From the NCBI RefSeq assembly GCF_014805625.2, contig NW_024003747.1, positions 409,409 through 473,408 on the forward strand: DNA of 64,000 nucleotides. The letters are read 5' to 3'. Below the pieces are notes generated by a model. It was not told the origin of the DNA. It worked only from the letters and a program-made list of their open reading frames with translations, and did not search any database. Below, one piece after another: positions 1 through 10,836 of the stretch. The stretch comes from Glossina fuscipes (lineage: Eukaryota > Arthropoda > Insecta > Diptera > Glossinidae). The position numbers and the translations under genes were made by a program. Each line of letters starts with the position of its first letter. Position 1 is the stretch's first letter.

Positions 1-474
1 GCTAAATTCTGATCTCTACTGTCAACAACTGGACCGTTTGAAGATAGCGATTGATCAGAAACGGCCAGAATTGGCCAACAGGAGAGGTGTCGTGTTCCAC
101 CAGGACAACGCTAGGCCACACACATCTACAGTGACTCGCCAGAAACTTCGGGAGCTTGGTTAGGAAGTTTTAATGCATCCGCCATACAGTCCGGACTTGG
201 CACCAAGCGATTATCATCTTTTTCTTGCGTTCCAAAATTTCTTTAATGATAAGAAATTGGAATCTAGGGAGGATTGTGAAAATCGACTGCTAGAGTTTTT
301 TGCAAATAGAGACCAGGACTTCCATGAGAGAGGCACTTTGAAGTCACCTTTAAAATGGCAACAAATCGTACAACAAAACGGTGCATATTTGACCCAAATC
401 GGACAATCCGAAGCATGTTAAATAAAGTCCTGAAGTTCATATAAATATAATCGATTTCTTTTTCCCCAAACTAA
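1..474 (+). mobile_element. mariner element copy 1, 3' part, cut by the window edge
   Basis: The first 474 bases match the 3' third of the full mariner at 36942-38208, with 17 base differences by my count in about 470 positions (about 96% identity). The coding frame (from base 2) carries the second and third catalytic aspartates, in HQDNARPH and APSDYHLF, and ends at the TAA at 419-421. It is broken by an in-frame TAG at 161-163 where the other copy has TGG (Trp), so it could not make a whole transposase. The inverted terminal repeat reads TTTCCCCAAACTAA and ends at about 474, followed by TA, the expected target duplication. The motifs and D-34-D spacing place it in the mellifera/cecropia group of mariners. 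The 5' part lies outside the window. Confidence 0.93.
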
Positions 475-1290
475 TATTTTGGGTCATAGCATAAAACTAC
501 CTATTGTCGATGGTCGTCGGACGATACAGACGGTCTTTGCCCTGATTAACGCCAATTCGGCATTTGTCCTGTGGAATTTTACCGAATATGGACATGGATT
601 TTGTTTTATCGTTACGCCTTACATCTACTTCTTTGTCAATCGGTAATTTAGCCGCTTTGGAAACATGTTAGCTGACAATGCAGTACTCCCACCTCACTTC
701 GTGCAGCGGTACAATACTGGGCAGTGTTGCGCAGGCGATTTTAAGCCTGCCATCTTTAACTAACGTTAAATATCGAATGATGTAAATAACTAAACAACTT
801 CATTTAAGTGCTGTAGGGATGTAATATGTTGGCAGATTAATGGCCTACATCACTAAATATCTATACGAGAGTAATGTAAAAAATAAAGCAATACATATAG
901 ATGGAATAAAAAAATATTTATACTAATATAAACAGATAGAAGGAAAATCTTAAACTATGTGTTGTAAGCCAAAAGAGCTGTGTGACTTTGTTCGTTACAG
1001 CATTACTTACTGTTGCGATCGACTACGGAATCAACAAGATTTAAAGAGACAAGTACAACTTCTTTATCTCTTTGAGATATCAGCGGCCGGATCAGAAGAT
1101 GTACAAAATAATGTTTAATATTCCGCACGTTTTACTTATGCCACGTTGGCTTTTAAAGTTATTCTTGTTCTATCTGAATAAGAGAGAGAACATCTTGTAC
1201 ACAAGAAGTAACGGTTCTTTCGGACATTATTGTAAATTAATATTAATATAATAATATAGTGTTGAATAAATAGCGACGCGTAAAAGCCGA
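475..1290. other. no gene seen; one short hairpin
   Basis: No reading frame here resembles a protein. A perfect 6-bp hairpin (GCAGGC, 8-base loop, GCCTGC) lies at 731-750 in a locally GC-richer patch (680-760). That patch may be a remnant of the long terminal repeat or leader of the gypsy-like element that follows, but I found no matching second copy. Confidence 0.5.
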
Positions 1291-1646
1291 CGATCGGAAT
1301 TAAAAATGTTAAGTAAAGAATACTGAGAAATTTTCTGAAACGGCGAAGGTCCGATAGGAAAGGTTGGATTCGACGAAGCAAAGGCATAGGAAAGAACAAG
1401 AGTCTGGAAGAACAGGAAGATTAAACCATATTGAGAGGGAGGTGCACGAGAACCTAGAGAGAACATGCGATATACAACGTCAGTGCTACGAAGGCATAGC
1501 ACAAGAGACCGAAGTATAAATTGAATAGATCCCTTAGGAATGGGTCCCTGCTACCTTGCATATTAAGGGTACTTGCAGGAAGATCAAAGAGGTTTCTAGG
1601 CAGCTCGAAACATTATTTTTAAACATTTGAGTAGCTTCAGGGTGTA

Positions 1647-1850
1647 ATGCAGGTCAGTCAACTATTCGTTGTTAAGTCTATTCGTAGTTACACTAGAATT
1701 GAGGAAAAGATAACAACAGAATTGTTGGTGTACTTAGTGATTTTTTCAGGTTTAGAGACATCTGACGGCATCATCGGTTTTGACACGCTCGAAGGGCTTA
1801 ATGAACTAGTATACCTGCGATCAAAAGTGTTTCATGACAAATCGTGAAAA
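1647..1850 (+). pseudogene. retroviral-type aspartic protease remnant
   Basis: An open stretch of 66 residues carries FVVKSIRSYTRIEEK near the start and SDGIIGFDTLEGLNE near its end. The second block matches the conserved C-terminal 'FDGIIGxDxL' signature of gypsy-family proteases, the part just before the reverse transcriptase. The catalytic D-T/S-G triad cannot be located here. In the intact family this enzyme cuts the Gag-Pol polyprotein. Its position directly before the RT block at 1930 supports the call. Confidence 0.6.
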
Positions 1851-1929
1851 GGCTATTGTGTATGAGGTGTGTATAGAAGTCAAGCTTGAGACTGTAGGTT
1901 GCCAATCCTGACGAGGGACTTTTCTATAA

Positions 1930-2460
1930 TAAAATTGTAGTGGCTCCAATTCAAACTGTGGATGAGGGTCCATATTAGAGTAAACTGGCCCGGAGTAACG
2001 GACTTTCTCAATAAAGCAGTTCACCACTTTCTAGCAAACGACATTATCAGGTCACAGTATCATAACCCGTTATGGATAGTCGATAAGATTGCTGACATAG
2101 CAGAAATGTTTTCTCATCTAAGTGGAGTAAATTCTTTGCTACTCTAGACCTCAGATGAGGATTTTCCAAATAGAATTAACTGAAAGTGTCAGAGAAAAAC
2201 GGCGTTTTCTTTGGCTTGAAAAATGCCCCCAGCACCGGTGATCCATGTGTTGCAGTTTTATCCCAGGAACTCAAACTTATCGCAATAACATTACGAACAC
2301 TCACTAGCGCTGAAAAGAACTACGTGGCCAACGAATGTGAGCTATTAGCAACAGTTTAGGCTCTAATAGCGCGTAGAGACTATATGTGTGCTACAGAAGA
2401 TATTAATGTGTTCAATGATCACTAGCCGTTAATGTTTGCAGTCTCTGAACATGAGTGATA
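1930..2460 (+). pseudogene. reverse transcriptase and RNase H remnant with internal deletion
   Basis: From about 1990 the frame reads GVTDFLNKAVHHFLANDIIR, then NPLWIVDK, the RT fingers of gypsy elements. It continues through a FATLDL block (first catalytic Asp) to QIELTES near 2170. It then passes within a few bases to GLKNAPS (about 2215) and to RNase H motifs (TLTSAEKNYVANECELLA near 2300, then INVFNDH near 2410). The whole palm segment with the Y-x-D-D box is missing, which implies an internal deletion of roughly a hundred codons. Several in-frame stops are present, for example the TAG at 2356-2358 and another at about 2425. It cannot be functional. Confidence 0.78.
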
Positions 2461-2466
2461 ATTATA

Positions 2467-3565
2467 GTGTTATTACTGAGGCCATGGTTCATAACGAAGT
2501 TTCTTTCACAAATGTAATAGTTTCAGTTGACAGACTAGTTAAATGCTTTCGCAACTATATTATTGTACAACAAGGTGAACCACCCGGCAGGAAATGTTTT
2601 ATATCATTCGGGAAAAAACCGAGGCATTTCAACTTTTTTAATAACCATGTAGACTTAATTGCACTGTTGCAACTATCTGTAGAAGCCGATGTTGTTAATG
2701 CAATACCTTGGGACTTACCGATACTTGCCCGTTGCCAACATAAGCTGGTTGAAGTTTTTCCGGGCATAAAGTTTAGGCATGCCAAACAACTAGCTACTGA
2801 CATAACTGACCTAAATGACCAAAAAGAAATTATTGCTGCGAAGTAAAACAAGGCCTACCACCTCTCAAGAGAACGTTAAACAAATCCTGGAAGGTTATTT
2901 TGTCCTAAAAGTCGATAAAAAGTCAAAGGAATTTGTGATGAATAGTCGAATTTGGTCAGTCAAAATATAATCGGCATTCCACAAAAACAGATAATTCAAA
3001 CCTCCATTCCAACGATTTGGAGCGAAATTCTTTATCTACATCTACTCTACGGACTTCAGACAATTTCTTATATGTATCGATAAGTTTTCGAATTTTACCG
3101 TAGTCCAACTGCTCAGACCAACAACTCAGATCTAGAGCAACAGTAGATGTAAAGCCTTTACTCCTCCAACTATTGAACCAATTTGTGTATCAATCATATG
3201 AATGTTAACATTGTGAATGTTCCCCTAATTCACAGTACTTCAATGGCCAGCTTGAAAGGTTTCAGAGTACACTGATGGAAATTGCTCTCTGGCTAAAACT
3301 TGACAGGTATTTAGAGAGTACAAAGGAAGTTATACTATTGGCGACTATCGAGTATAACAAGTACGTACATATATAGTAACTGGAAAAAAACATGTCAATG
3401 TGTTCCATACAATCGAATTCAACAGGGTGAAAATAAACTTCAGCAGGAAGAACTGACATTGCCTAGTGAAAGTCGCCAAAATCAAATGTACGAAACAGGA
3501 ATACGATGTGATAGTACTTATAGGAGGGAGAAGGGTCTATAAGAACAACATTGCATCTACAAATT
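2467..3565 (+). pseudogene. gypsy-type integrase remnant
   Basis: The 136-residue open stretch at 2436-2846 ends with VTDLN-like text (DITDLNDQKEIIAAK) typical of the linker before the integrase zinc finger; QENVKQILEGYF follows near 2860. The core follows at about 3015-3100 (YSTDFRQFLICIDKFSNFTV). A frameshift near 3240 precedes NGQLERFQSTLMEIALWLKL at about 3243-3300, which includes the catalytic Glu region, then ATIEYNKYVHI and a TAG near 3378. IGGRRVYKNNI near 3515-3550 matches the C-terminal end of the family's integrase. The enzyme would insert element cDNA; this copy is broken by frameshifts and stops. Confidence 0.75.
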
Positions 3566-4640
3566 AGTTTTCTTTTCACTTTACTTTATGTCAGCTTAGG
3601 ATTATTTTTGGATAAATGGTAGTTTCAACAATTAAAATTTGAAATTATTTGAACGCAAACTAAATTCCATTATATAACAGAGATTTAATCAGTCGGCAAG
3701 CATATGGTTACTTGAAACTTATGAAAAACTTGAGCTTATAATCAAATTTGAAGGATGAAGTAGCTAAGGTACCTTACCTATTTCTTGAGTCACATATGAA
3801 ATTGTTATGTTAGCCCTTCTTCCTGAAATACCACAAGCGACTATAGTCAACCTGACAGAACATTTAAAGATTCTGAGCATTCCCTTTTTATCCTCGTCTT
3901 TATTATGAACCATATCCTTGAAAAACGTAACTTTAATTTCATAAAGGAATCTATTCACACTGTAATAACTTATACCATGGCTAAACCCAAGGAGGAGGCC
4001 TTAAATTTAAAAGGGAAAGAGTGATCACCATAAACCTGACTATAGTGCAGAGTGAGCACGTTGCCATCAACAAGCAATTTAATTTATAATATGATCAACA
4101 GCACAGTGTCAGCACAGCACCACAATATAGCTACCAGTAGTAATAGTGAATAAGCTTTAGAATTGCATTCCTAAACTTTGGTTCATTTAAAACTAGAGAG
4201 TTAACATCAACGGCTGAACAAGCCGGACTAAATAAATATAAAAACAACTCAAAGTGTTTTTTATTAATTTATATAAAATAGGTAAAACTGTACACTTAAA
4301 ATTTGTTATTTAAAAACACGCACACACATATGTATATACAAGAATAGATTAAAAATTGTGTAGTTAAAAAAACTATATTAAAAACACGTACATACATTTA
4401 TACAAGACAGTCAGTTTAAAAAGTATATGAATTAAAAATTTTACGTTTAGAAAAAGATACATACGTATTGTCAGAGCTTTTGCCCATTTCCTGGTGATCG
4501 GGTATGCTCAACGGCATCATTTTATGTTTTGTTTATATGTTTAAAGAATAGTTTGATTTTTCAGAATTATTCACCGTGTTTATTCATTTTTCTTACCTTG
4601 CTTATAATTCATCAATAAAATCTATTCGCCTTGTTGTTTA
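3566..4640. other. AT-rich stretch, no gene seen
   Basis: No protein-like frame is visible. At 4300-4480 there are loosely repeated AAAACACG(C/T)ACA(C/T)ACA(T) motifs mixed with TATA-rich sequence, a degenerate short repeat. The segment separates the + strand errantivirus-like remnant from the - strand gypsy element and could include a decayed terminal repeat of either one, which I could not pair. Confidence 0.45.
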
Positions 4641-4649
4641 ATTTTTCTT

Positions 4650-5875
4650 ATTTCGCTTACAATTCGTCGATCTATTCTCGTTGCCAGTTTAGAGCGTTCT
4701 CCCGTTATTATCTTTTAATAATAAGTTTTGCTCTTCTGCCTTATTCGCGTTGTCGGTTTCGGCCCTCCCCTGTTTCTGACTCCCCTACCCCACCGAACCA
4801 GTCTGTCCGCCGATACGGACCATTTGGACTCATCTATTTTACGGCTCCCCTCAAGGTTGGCTTTTGGCAACCTTACTATATCCCAATCAGGAACATTGTT
4901 TCTGACCGTTCAAGTGCCGGCTCTCCCCGGTTGCTAACGATGATCACTTACAGCTCCCCGTCTATTATCACAGTTTGCCGGTCTGCTGCCCTGGTCCGTT
5001 GGAATTTCCAGAGCATCTCAGTCATGGGTCCGGTTGCGTGGATCCGAATTACAGTCAGAGATCCGGTGTACGCGCGGCGATTGCACTAGGTCGGCCTCGG
5101 GACAAACTCGCAGATTTGGCCGTGTCATAGAGGGGTCGATTATCTCGTAGGCCGGCACCGAACGGGAGGGCTTGCGGTGCCTCGGCTGGCCGCGCCTCGC
5201 ATGGGGGAAGCCAGGTCAGCTCTGTGACGTTCCATTGTTGGCGATAGTTGAGGATAAGCCACTAACGCCGTTGTCCCTCAAAGAAAACCTCCGCAACGCG
5301 GCGCAGACGTCAGCGGAATCTTTTCCGCCATTGACTTTGCAGTGGTGGGGTGCTCGCGGTAAGGAAATCACTGGTTGGCAGACGCCATGGCCCCCCTGGG
5401 CTTGTTTTCGGTCGCGGGACATCACACTGCTGACGACGCCGTTAGGCTTGGCACGTGGGTTCTTGCGGTAGCATGTCGGGTTTGGCAATAGTGCCATAGC
5501 AAACGGCCCCTTTTCAGTATAGACGACGACGTGGCCTTCGGAAAAGCCCTCTGGCTTGGGATTGAAGGCGTCGACGCTGAAGCTGTAAGCGATGTCACTG
5601 CTCGTTTCGTGTTAGTAGCCCGACCGTGATTCAGCGGCGGAGACGTGGCCGCTTCAGTCCCTGTCATTCACGGCCCTTCGGCGGAACTGGTGAATAATCG
5701 GCTCGATGAGCGACAGGACCGATATGGTGCGGATCAGCGGTGCCTGTTCCCCGCGGTCCTTGGGCTCGATGGCGTCGTGGCTCTCACTACTGTCTAAGGA
5801 TGGGGCCGATGCCGAGCTGACCGTGAGGAATTATCCTTCTCGGAGTCTCTACTGGGTTGAGGAGGACATTTGACA
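4650..5875 (-). other. GC-rich 3' part of the gypsy element, no domain recognised
   Basis: Between the integrase C-terminus and the drop in GC near 4700 the sequence remains GC-rich. It holds short open frames on both strands (for example 5422-5667 minus and 5172-5471 plus), none of which I recognise. Its composition fits with the adjoining element, so it is probably its 3' region, or possibly a decayed extra frame. No envelope-like or membrane segment is evident. Confidence 0.4.
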
Positions 5876-6690
5876 CTATCGCTGGGTTTTTTCGCCCGAA
5901 ATCTGTTGGTGAGATTTGCTTAGTTTCGTTTGGTTTATGATATACGAACGCAAAATAAGTAAAGCATGGTAAGACAATGTTGGTTGTGGAATTGTTGCAC
6001 GTGGTACGCGCGGCAAGGGGTTGCCTCGTCCGAGGCGATAACCGTGCTGCTCACGACGCGCATTTCTATGGCGTCGTCTGTGTTGCGTGACAAGTTTGTT
6101 GGCCTGCAGGTGTACGCGCTTTAGGGTTCGTGTGATGGTGTCCTCGACCTTGATAATGTTCGGGGATTTAAACCGAAAATTGGCGGCAAACGCCTTTGAA
6201 ACGCGGCGATGGCGCATTAACACTAAATCTCCGACCTGGGTTTGCCAACGGCGACGGTGGGATTTGATTTATCTCCTCTGGTCGGCGAATGAGAGCTCGA
6301 GGATGCTGCGCACGCTAAGGATTACTTCCTTAAGAATATGGGCTTTTGACTCAGCAGTAGTGGCTCCCTTGAGCGGGACTAATTCCAATCATTTAAAGAG
6401 CGGCTCTACGGACACCAGCCGCCTTCTCCTGCGGTAGTGATTCAACAAAGTCTGAGCATATTGTTGACCAAGATTCTTCCTGCAGGGCCGTTTACATTTC
6501 TCCGGCGTTTGCTGGACCAGCTTGTGTTGTCCGCAGCACAAGAAGCTTCGCATCTAACGGGCAATATCTCGGTGCATCTTGGGCCAGTAATATCGGTTGC
6601 AGAGCCGTTGTACAGAGTTTCGTACGCCGAGATGCCCCGCTAGCAGGTCATCATGATGTTCCTATAGAATCTCGCCCATCCTGCGTGTGG
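5876..6690 (-). pseudogene. integrase remnant of the minus-strand gypsy element
   Basis: On the minus strand, HHDDLLAGHLGVRNSVQRLC (about 6655-6595) and NRYYWPKMHRDIAR form the zinc-binding region, followed by CCGQHKLVQQTPEK. A broken core piece reads LELVPLKGATTA near 6355. After an apparent deletion of the second half of the catalytic core, the C-terminal block WQTQVGDLVLMRHRRVSKAF appears (about 6255-6195). The missing core and stops rule out function. Confidence 0.78.
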
Positions 6691-6839
6691 GCACACACCG
6701 TTTCGTGTCCGCTTCTTCCTCTTCCATACTACACTGCGGAAAATGACGTTATAGTCGTCCATCTATGACGGCAAAGTTGTGGAACTTCTGCGCTTCGACC
6801 TGTATCTTTCGAATCTAGTTATTTAATCATTGGCACGCT

Positions 6840-7190
6840 ACATATGGCTCGGTGCATGTCACCACACGGTTGAGCTTTTCGCATGGCTGCCGGGACAGCG
6901 TATCTACGACGACGTTTCTCGTTCCGCGCCTGTGCTGGACTTTGAAGACGTACCACTGTAAATTCAAGGCCCACCTCGCTAATCGGCCAGTAGGATTATC
7001 CATGGAGTTCAGCCGTTTCAGGATGGTTCAGTGGTTCATTGGGTTGTTGAAGTGGTAACCCTCTAGATAAGGCCTCGTTGTCCACATACCAAAGATTACC
7101 GCTAGGCGCTCCTTTTCGGTAGCCGTCTAATTTCTCTCGGCACTACTCAGATGCCGGCTGGCATAAGTAACCATGCGTTCTTTTCGCGGG
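6840..7190 (-). pseudogene. RNase H remnant of the minus-strand gypsy element
   Basis: Minus-strand frames show TYASRHLSSAER near 7160, ATEKERLAVIFGMW near 7110 and RLARWALNLQWYVFKVQ near 6960, then VVVDTLSRQP near 6895. These correspond to the Ser-Arg-x-Leu-x-x-x-E, ATEKE and DALSR landmarks of gypsy RNase H. Frameshifts and a lost TDH block show it is inactive. Confidence 0.75.
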
Positions 7191-7199
7191 CGCTCGCGG

Positions 7200-7830
7200 G
7201 TGTTGCCATCTCGCCTGCGCAGAAATCACGTGGCTAAGTTATTTGAACTCCTTCTTCATGAACTCGCAGTTTTCCGCGTTGATCCATAAATTGACGGCCC
7301 ACAGGCGACAAAATAACTCTCGTAGCTTGGCCACGTGCTCGCCCAGAGCCTTTCCAATGACACTAATGTCGTCTAAGTACGCGAGCGCGTGTGGGTCCAT
7401 GTCAGGGTCAATCACGCCGTCCAGGGCTCGTTGAAATCAGCAGGCGCAGAATGCAGGCCGAATGGTATGGCGTTCCACTGGAAAAGTCATCGTCCTGGCA
7501 CAGTAAATGCAGTGTAAGCCTTGCTTGTGCTCTTGAGGGAAATAGCCATCTTTGAAATCTGGGCTACTGATTTATCGGGCTTCGCGCAGACGACCTAGAA
7601 TCGTTTGGATTTTTGGCAGCGAGTATGGGTCGGATACAGATTTGCTGTTTAAATGGCGAAAATCCATACACATGAGCAAATTTTCATTCTTTTTGCGTGC
7701 CAGGGTCATCGGTGAGCTATAGGAACTCCTGGCGGGTTCGATTTGGTCATTGGCGATCAGCTTGTTTACCTCGGCGTTAATCACTGCTTGCATGACCTGG
7801 TTTCGGGTGGCATATCGCAATTTGATCGAT
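7200..7830 (-). pseudogene. reverse transcriptase remnant with intact YLDD box
   Basis: The minus-strand frame 7572-7820 reads VNKLIANDQIEPARSSYSSP, then CMDFRHLNSKSVSDPYSLPK, the classical gypsy RT N-terminal motifs. After a frameshift and stop near 7570, the palm continues with FQRALDGVIDPDMDP and ALAYLDDISVIGK. The catalytic YLDD lies at 7368-7379, followed by NAENCEFMKKEFK and a stop in place of the usual Tyr-Leu. The catalytic Asp pair is intact but the frame is not. The enzyme would copy element RNA into DNA. Confidence 0.82.
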
Positions 7831-8065
7831 CATTCTTCATGACAATTTCGTGTTCGGCGATGGTGGGGGGTCCCTGTAAGCTTACAAACTTGGGCAATTC
7901 TTGCTGCAAGAAACGTCCGATGCATCGTTGCTCGTTCTCGGCGCTAACTCGAGATCTAGCAGCCTTCTCCTCTTTGTTTGTTGTGGCTTCCGGGGTGTCG
8001 GTGAACGCATTGTTCTTTCTACGCGCTGGGGTTCGTATTGTCTCGGCTGTTGGTTCAACCGTGGT

Positions 8066-8290
8066 TTATTGGCTTGGAGGTCCGCTAGCTCGGCACGATA
8101 GTGATTTGTTTGCACATTGAAGCCTGGTTCCGAATGCCTTGAAGAAGTTATACCTCAATAGCATCGCTTCATTAGCCCCAGGCAAGACAACAAGGCAAAC
8201 GTATATTGTCTGATCTCCAAATTGAACAGGACACATAAACACGCTGTTGTTCTCTAATCCGCTTCCATCGGCTAGGTGGACATTCACTTG
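8066..8290 (-). pseudogene. aspartic protease remnant of the minus-strand gypsy element
   Basis: The 73-residue frame starts MNVHLADGSGLENNS and contains VVLPGANEAMLLRYNF, the C-terminal half of a Ty3/gypsy protease ('LPG...LLGxxFL'). The N-terminal half with the catalytic D-S/T-G is not identifiable upstream. It lies between gag and the RT, as expected. The conserved Gly in LLGYNF is Arg here. Confidence 0.68.
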
Positions 8291-8445
8291 GTACGAGTCC
8301 CTCCTGTGCGACTCCTCGATCTGCCGGGAGAGAGAGGCGTCCCTTCACTTTGCTGAGGACGACTGGTGGTACGCTCGGATGATGTATTCATATCCCTGCG
8401 AGCTTCGTTGCGTGGCAGATGTAGATTTCACTGGGTTTAAGGGCT

Positions 8446-9866
8446 CTACTTCGTATTTTGGCGTAGTGGGGTTTCTAAGACGGCTTCGCTAGGAAATGGG
8501 TGCGACTTGGGCTTTGTTTCACAGTGAACCTGTCTTTTAGCGTTGCGCGTTGCGGTGCATTCGTTAGACTGGGGGATACTTCTGTTCGCGAGGTAGGTTT
8601 GTTTCGGTACCTCTCTCCCGTCGCTGGTGGTTGGTTCACCAGTAGCTTGCCCGTTGGCAGCAGCTAATGATTCACACACCGTCGGCCGCAGATCCAGCAG
8701 TGCAAGGGGTTAGCGCAATTATACTGGTGGTGTCCGCTCTGGGCACATCGTCGGCACGGCATCGCCGTATTTATTCCCCTACCCTGCGGCATTATATCCG
8801 GTGCACACGCCCTGCTGTTCGGCGGATCGCGGCACCGAGCGCCTGGCTGAAGTTCTCGCTACGCTTCTCTGGGAGCTTCGCGTGCCGTGTTGCCCGCCGA
8901 AATAGCCTCCAAATCACTGGCGAGCTCCGTGAGTTCGACTAAATGGGTAAAGTCTCGACGCCGAGCTGCGCATTCGTGTAGATGCATTCTAATATCTGTT
9001 CTTTCGTCGTCGCGGTATGGCGCATCAGTTCTTGTAAGGACAGCACATTTTGTGGATGTCATCTTCAAGTCGGGTAAAGTATCGTGATGGTAAGAAGAAC
9101 TTCAGAAAGTCGGCTTTGAACTTCTCCCAGAGTCATCCAGCGTTGCTTGTTGTTGCTCTATCACGTTAAGGCCCGGTCGGGCGGTGGCTGACAAAACTTC
9201 CTTGTCAGCGTCGTACGCTTCTGCTAGCTCTTCGACCTGCTCGATGAAGGTAAGCGACTCTCTATTGCCGGTAAAGTTGAGCCCCATCTTCAGTTTTCAA
9301 TCACGGCGGCAAGCTGGAGGATTTTGCTGGTGTTCTTGACTGGTGCTTTAATATTGGGGTAGAGTGCCAGTTGCATCGTAATTTTGTGCAGCCCCGGTAT
9401 CGTCGCTTGTACATGCAGCGTTTCGGCGCTCTTCGGTGGCTGTAAAAATCTCTTTTGTTTCGTCGGCAGCTCGTTAGAGGTATTTCTCGCGTGAGAGGCT
9501 GAAGCGGGCGATCGCTGTCTGGTGGGCATCTCAAGGTCCCTCTGTAGCTCCAGTAGGCGTGCAACAACCTTGGGCTTACGATCCTGATTGATAAATTGGG
9601 CCCAGCGCCTCTTCATCTCTTGCACGGTACCTGTAGTCTCTAAGTCGAACTCCCCTGAGAAGGCTTAGAGCTCGTCTCGGCGTAAAGAATTAACCAAGTT
9701 TACACGTAACGTTGAAGTCGTGGTAGCAACCGACAAGGCTCCCAGACGGATTTTAATAGGACCAGTGGATTGAAATACGGTTAGTTTCCCTATGGGCGCT
9801 TTTAGTATTTAATCTTTTATTTCGTTTCTCTCGCCCGTAAAAATTTCTAGGAAGGTTAGTAGCCAT
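8446..9866 (-). pseudogene. gag polyprotein remnant of the minus-strand gypsy element
   Basis: A possible start (MATNLPRNFYG) lies at 9866. After a frameshift the text reads STLRVNLVNSLRRDEL, a stop, then VQEMKRRWAQFINQ down to about 9290. The capsid-like block [20 protein letters not shown] starts at 9287, and a later block (RRRDFTHLVELTELASDLEA) lies at 8859-9068. These match the capsid region of insect gypsy Gags. Further minus-strand frames continue to 8446 without an evident CCHC knuckle. At least three frameshifts and several stops are present. Gag would package element RNA into virus-like particles. Confidence 0.72.
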
Positions 9867-10836
9867 TATTTAAATTTAATTTATATTAAAGCAGAGATTT
9901 TACATTACGTAGCAGAATTCCAAAGTGACCAATTTTAATAATTGTATATAAATGTAAATAGTTTAACTGCGGTTAAGTGCAAATCTTCAAACCTTTTAGA
10001 AAATAAGTTTTTGGAAGATTTAACGAAAAAAATCCAAACTTGGAAGACTTAGCACCCCATCGAGCTAATATATGAGTGTTATATAAAGGAGAACAAGTAA
10101 ACAAGTAAAAGAGAGAAAAAGAGTTAAGAAAAGAAAGTATCAAAAGTTCGAATTTCTTTTCACTTTAACTACTATTATTATATGATTTATCTTTTGTTGG
10201 AATAGTATATAAAATAAAATATGACACAACTATAAGCTAGGTTCGACCAATTTTGCAGGGAAAAAGATTTTCTGGAAAGAATGCATTCATGACATAATCA
10301 AAATGATATAAAAGTTTTTTATTTTCTTTTTCTTCTCGTTTACTGTAAGAATAAAAACGGTTTTACTTATTCAGTTTCAGTAGCTTAAGAAATTAATTAA
10401 AAATTTAATAATGTTTCATGTGGCTTCTTTTACATGAAAGCTTCAATTTTTCATTATATTTCATTAATTAATTTTTTCCCTTTTCATTTAATTTAGCACA
10501 TTACGATCGATTTTTATGTTCATTTTTAAATTAATAAACATTCGGATTTTTTTTTACTTTTCCTGTTGTGTGCATCGACTAAACATAGAGTATAAATTTG
10601 TGCTGGTGCTATGGCCCCCTCGCCCTAAACAAAGGTATTCGTGTCTCGGTTATCCATGAATATATTTTATTCTGTCTTCCTACCACGCTTTAACACTATA
10701 ATTGGTAACAACACAAGTAGGCACCGGCGTCGGTTTTAATGAAGTCGCCTTTCCTTTCAAATTTGGTAATTTCTCTTAGTGTACGTTTTGTTTTTTTTTT
10801 CTTAAATTTTATGATTTATTTTTCATTTTTCTGACT
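9867..10836. other. AT-rich stretch, no gene seen
   Basis: This stretch lies directly upstream (in element orientation) of the minus-strand gag and should include its leader and 5' terminal repeat. I could not pair it with any sequence near 4.2-5.0 kb. It contains long T-runs and a locally GC-richer patch at 10600-10770. Nothing protein-like is visible. Confidence 0.4.

Larger units (their letters stand above)
1290..3565 (+). mobile_element. decayed gypsy/errantivirus-like LTR retrotransposon (pol, possible gag end)
   Basis: Successive frames on the + strand show, in normal pol order, remnants of protease, reverse transcriptase, RNase H and integrase with many stops and frameshifts. The wording of each block resembles insect errantiviruses (gypsy, 17.6, ZAM and the medfly yoyo type). 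A possible gag C-terminus is visible at about 1380-1520, where a frame rich in Glu and Arg reads LNHIEREVHENLERT. No terminal repeats could be paired and no envelope frame was seen. The copy is dead: the middle of the RT is deleted and no block is open throughout. Confident for a gypsy-type pol, less so for the exact lineage. Confidence 0.8.
4650..9866 (-). mobile_element. Ty3/gypsy LTR retrotransposon, degenerate but with all pol domains
   Basis: On the minus strand, going down from about 9866, the blocks follow the order gag, protease, RT (with an intact YLDD box), RNase H, integrase (zinc finger, part of the core, C-terminal region). This is standard Ty3/gypsy order. The region is clearly GC-richer than its surroundings (most visible at 4700-9700), which marks the element as foreign to the AT-rich background. 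The text resembles insect gypsy elements with a separate Gag of the 'DFTTLVELMELA' type rather than errantiviruses. Many frameshifts and stops break every frame. Terminal repeats could not be paired, so both ends are approximate. Confidence 0.85.

Noticed and set aside
1136..1502. Two overlapping minus-strand frames of 87 and 91 codons
   Set aside because: The opposite strand reads like a gag end of the errantivirus-like element, so these are shadows.
5172..5497. Opposing frames of about 95 codons on both strands
   Set aside because: GC-rich element DNA opens frames by chance; neither strand shows a motif.
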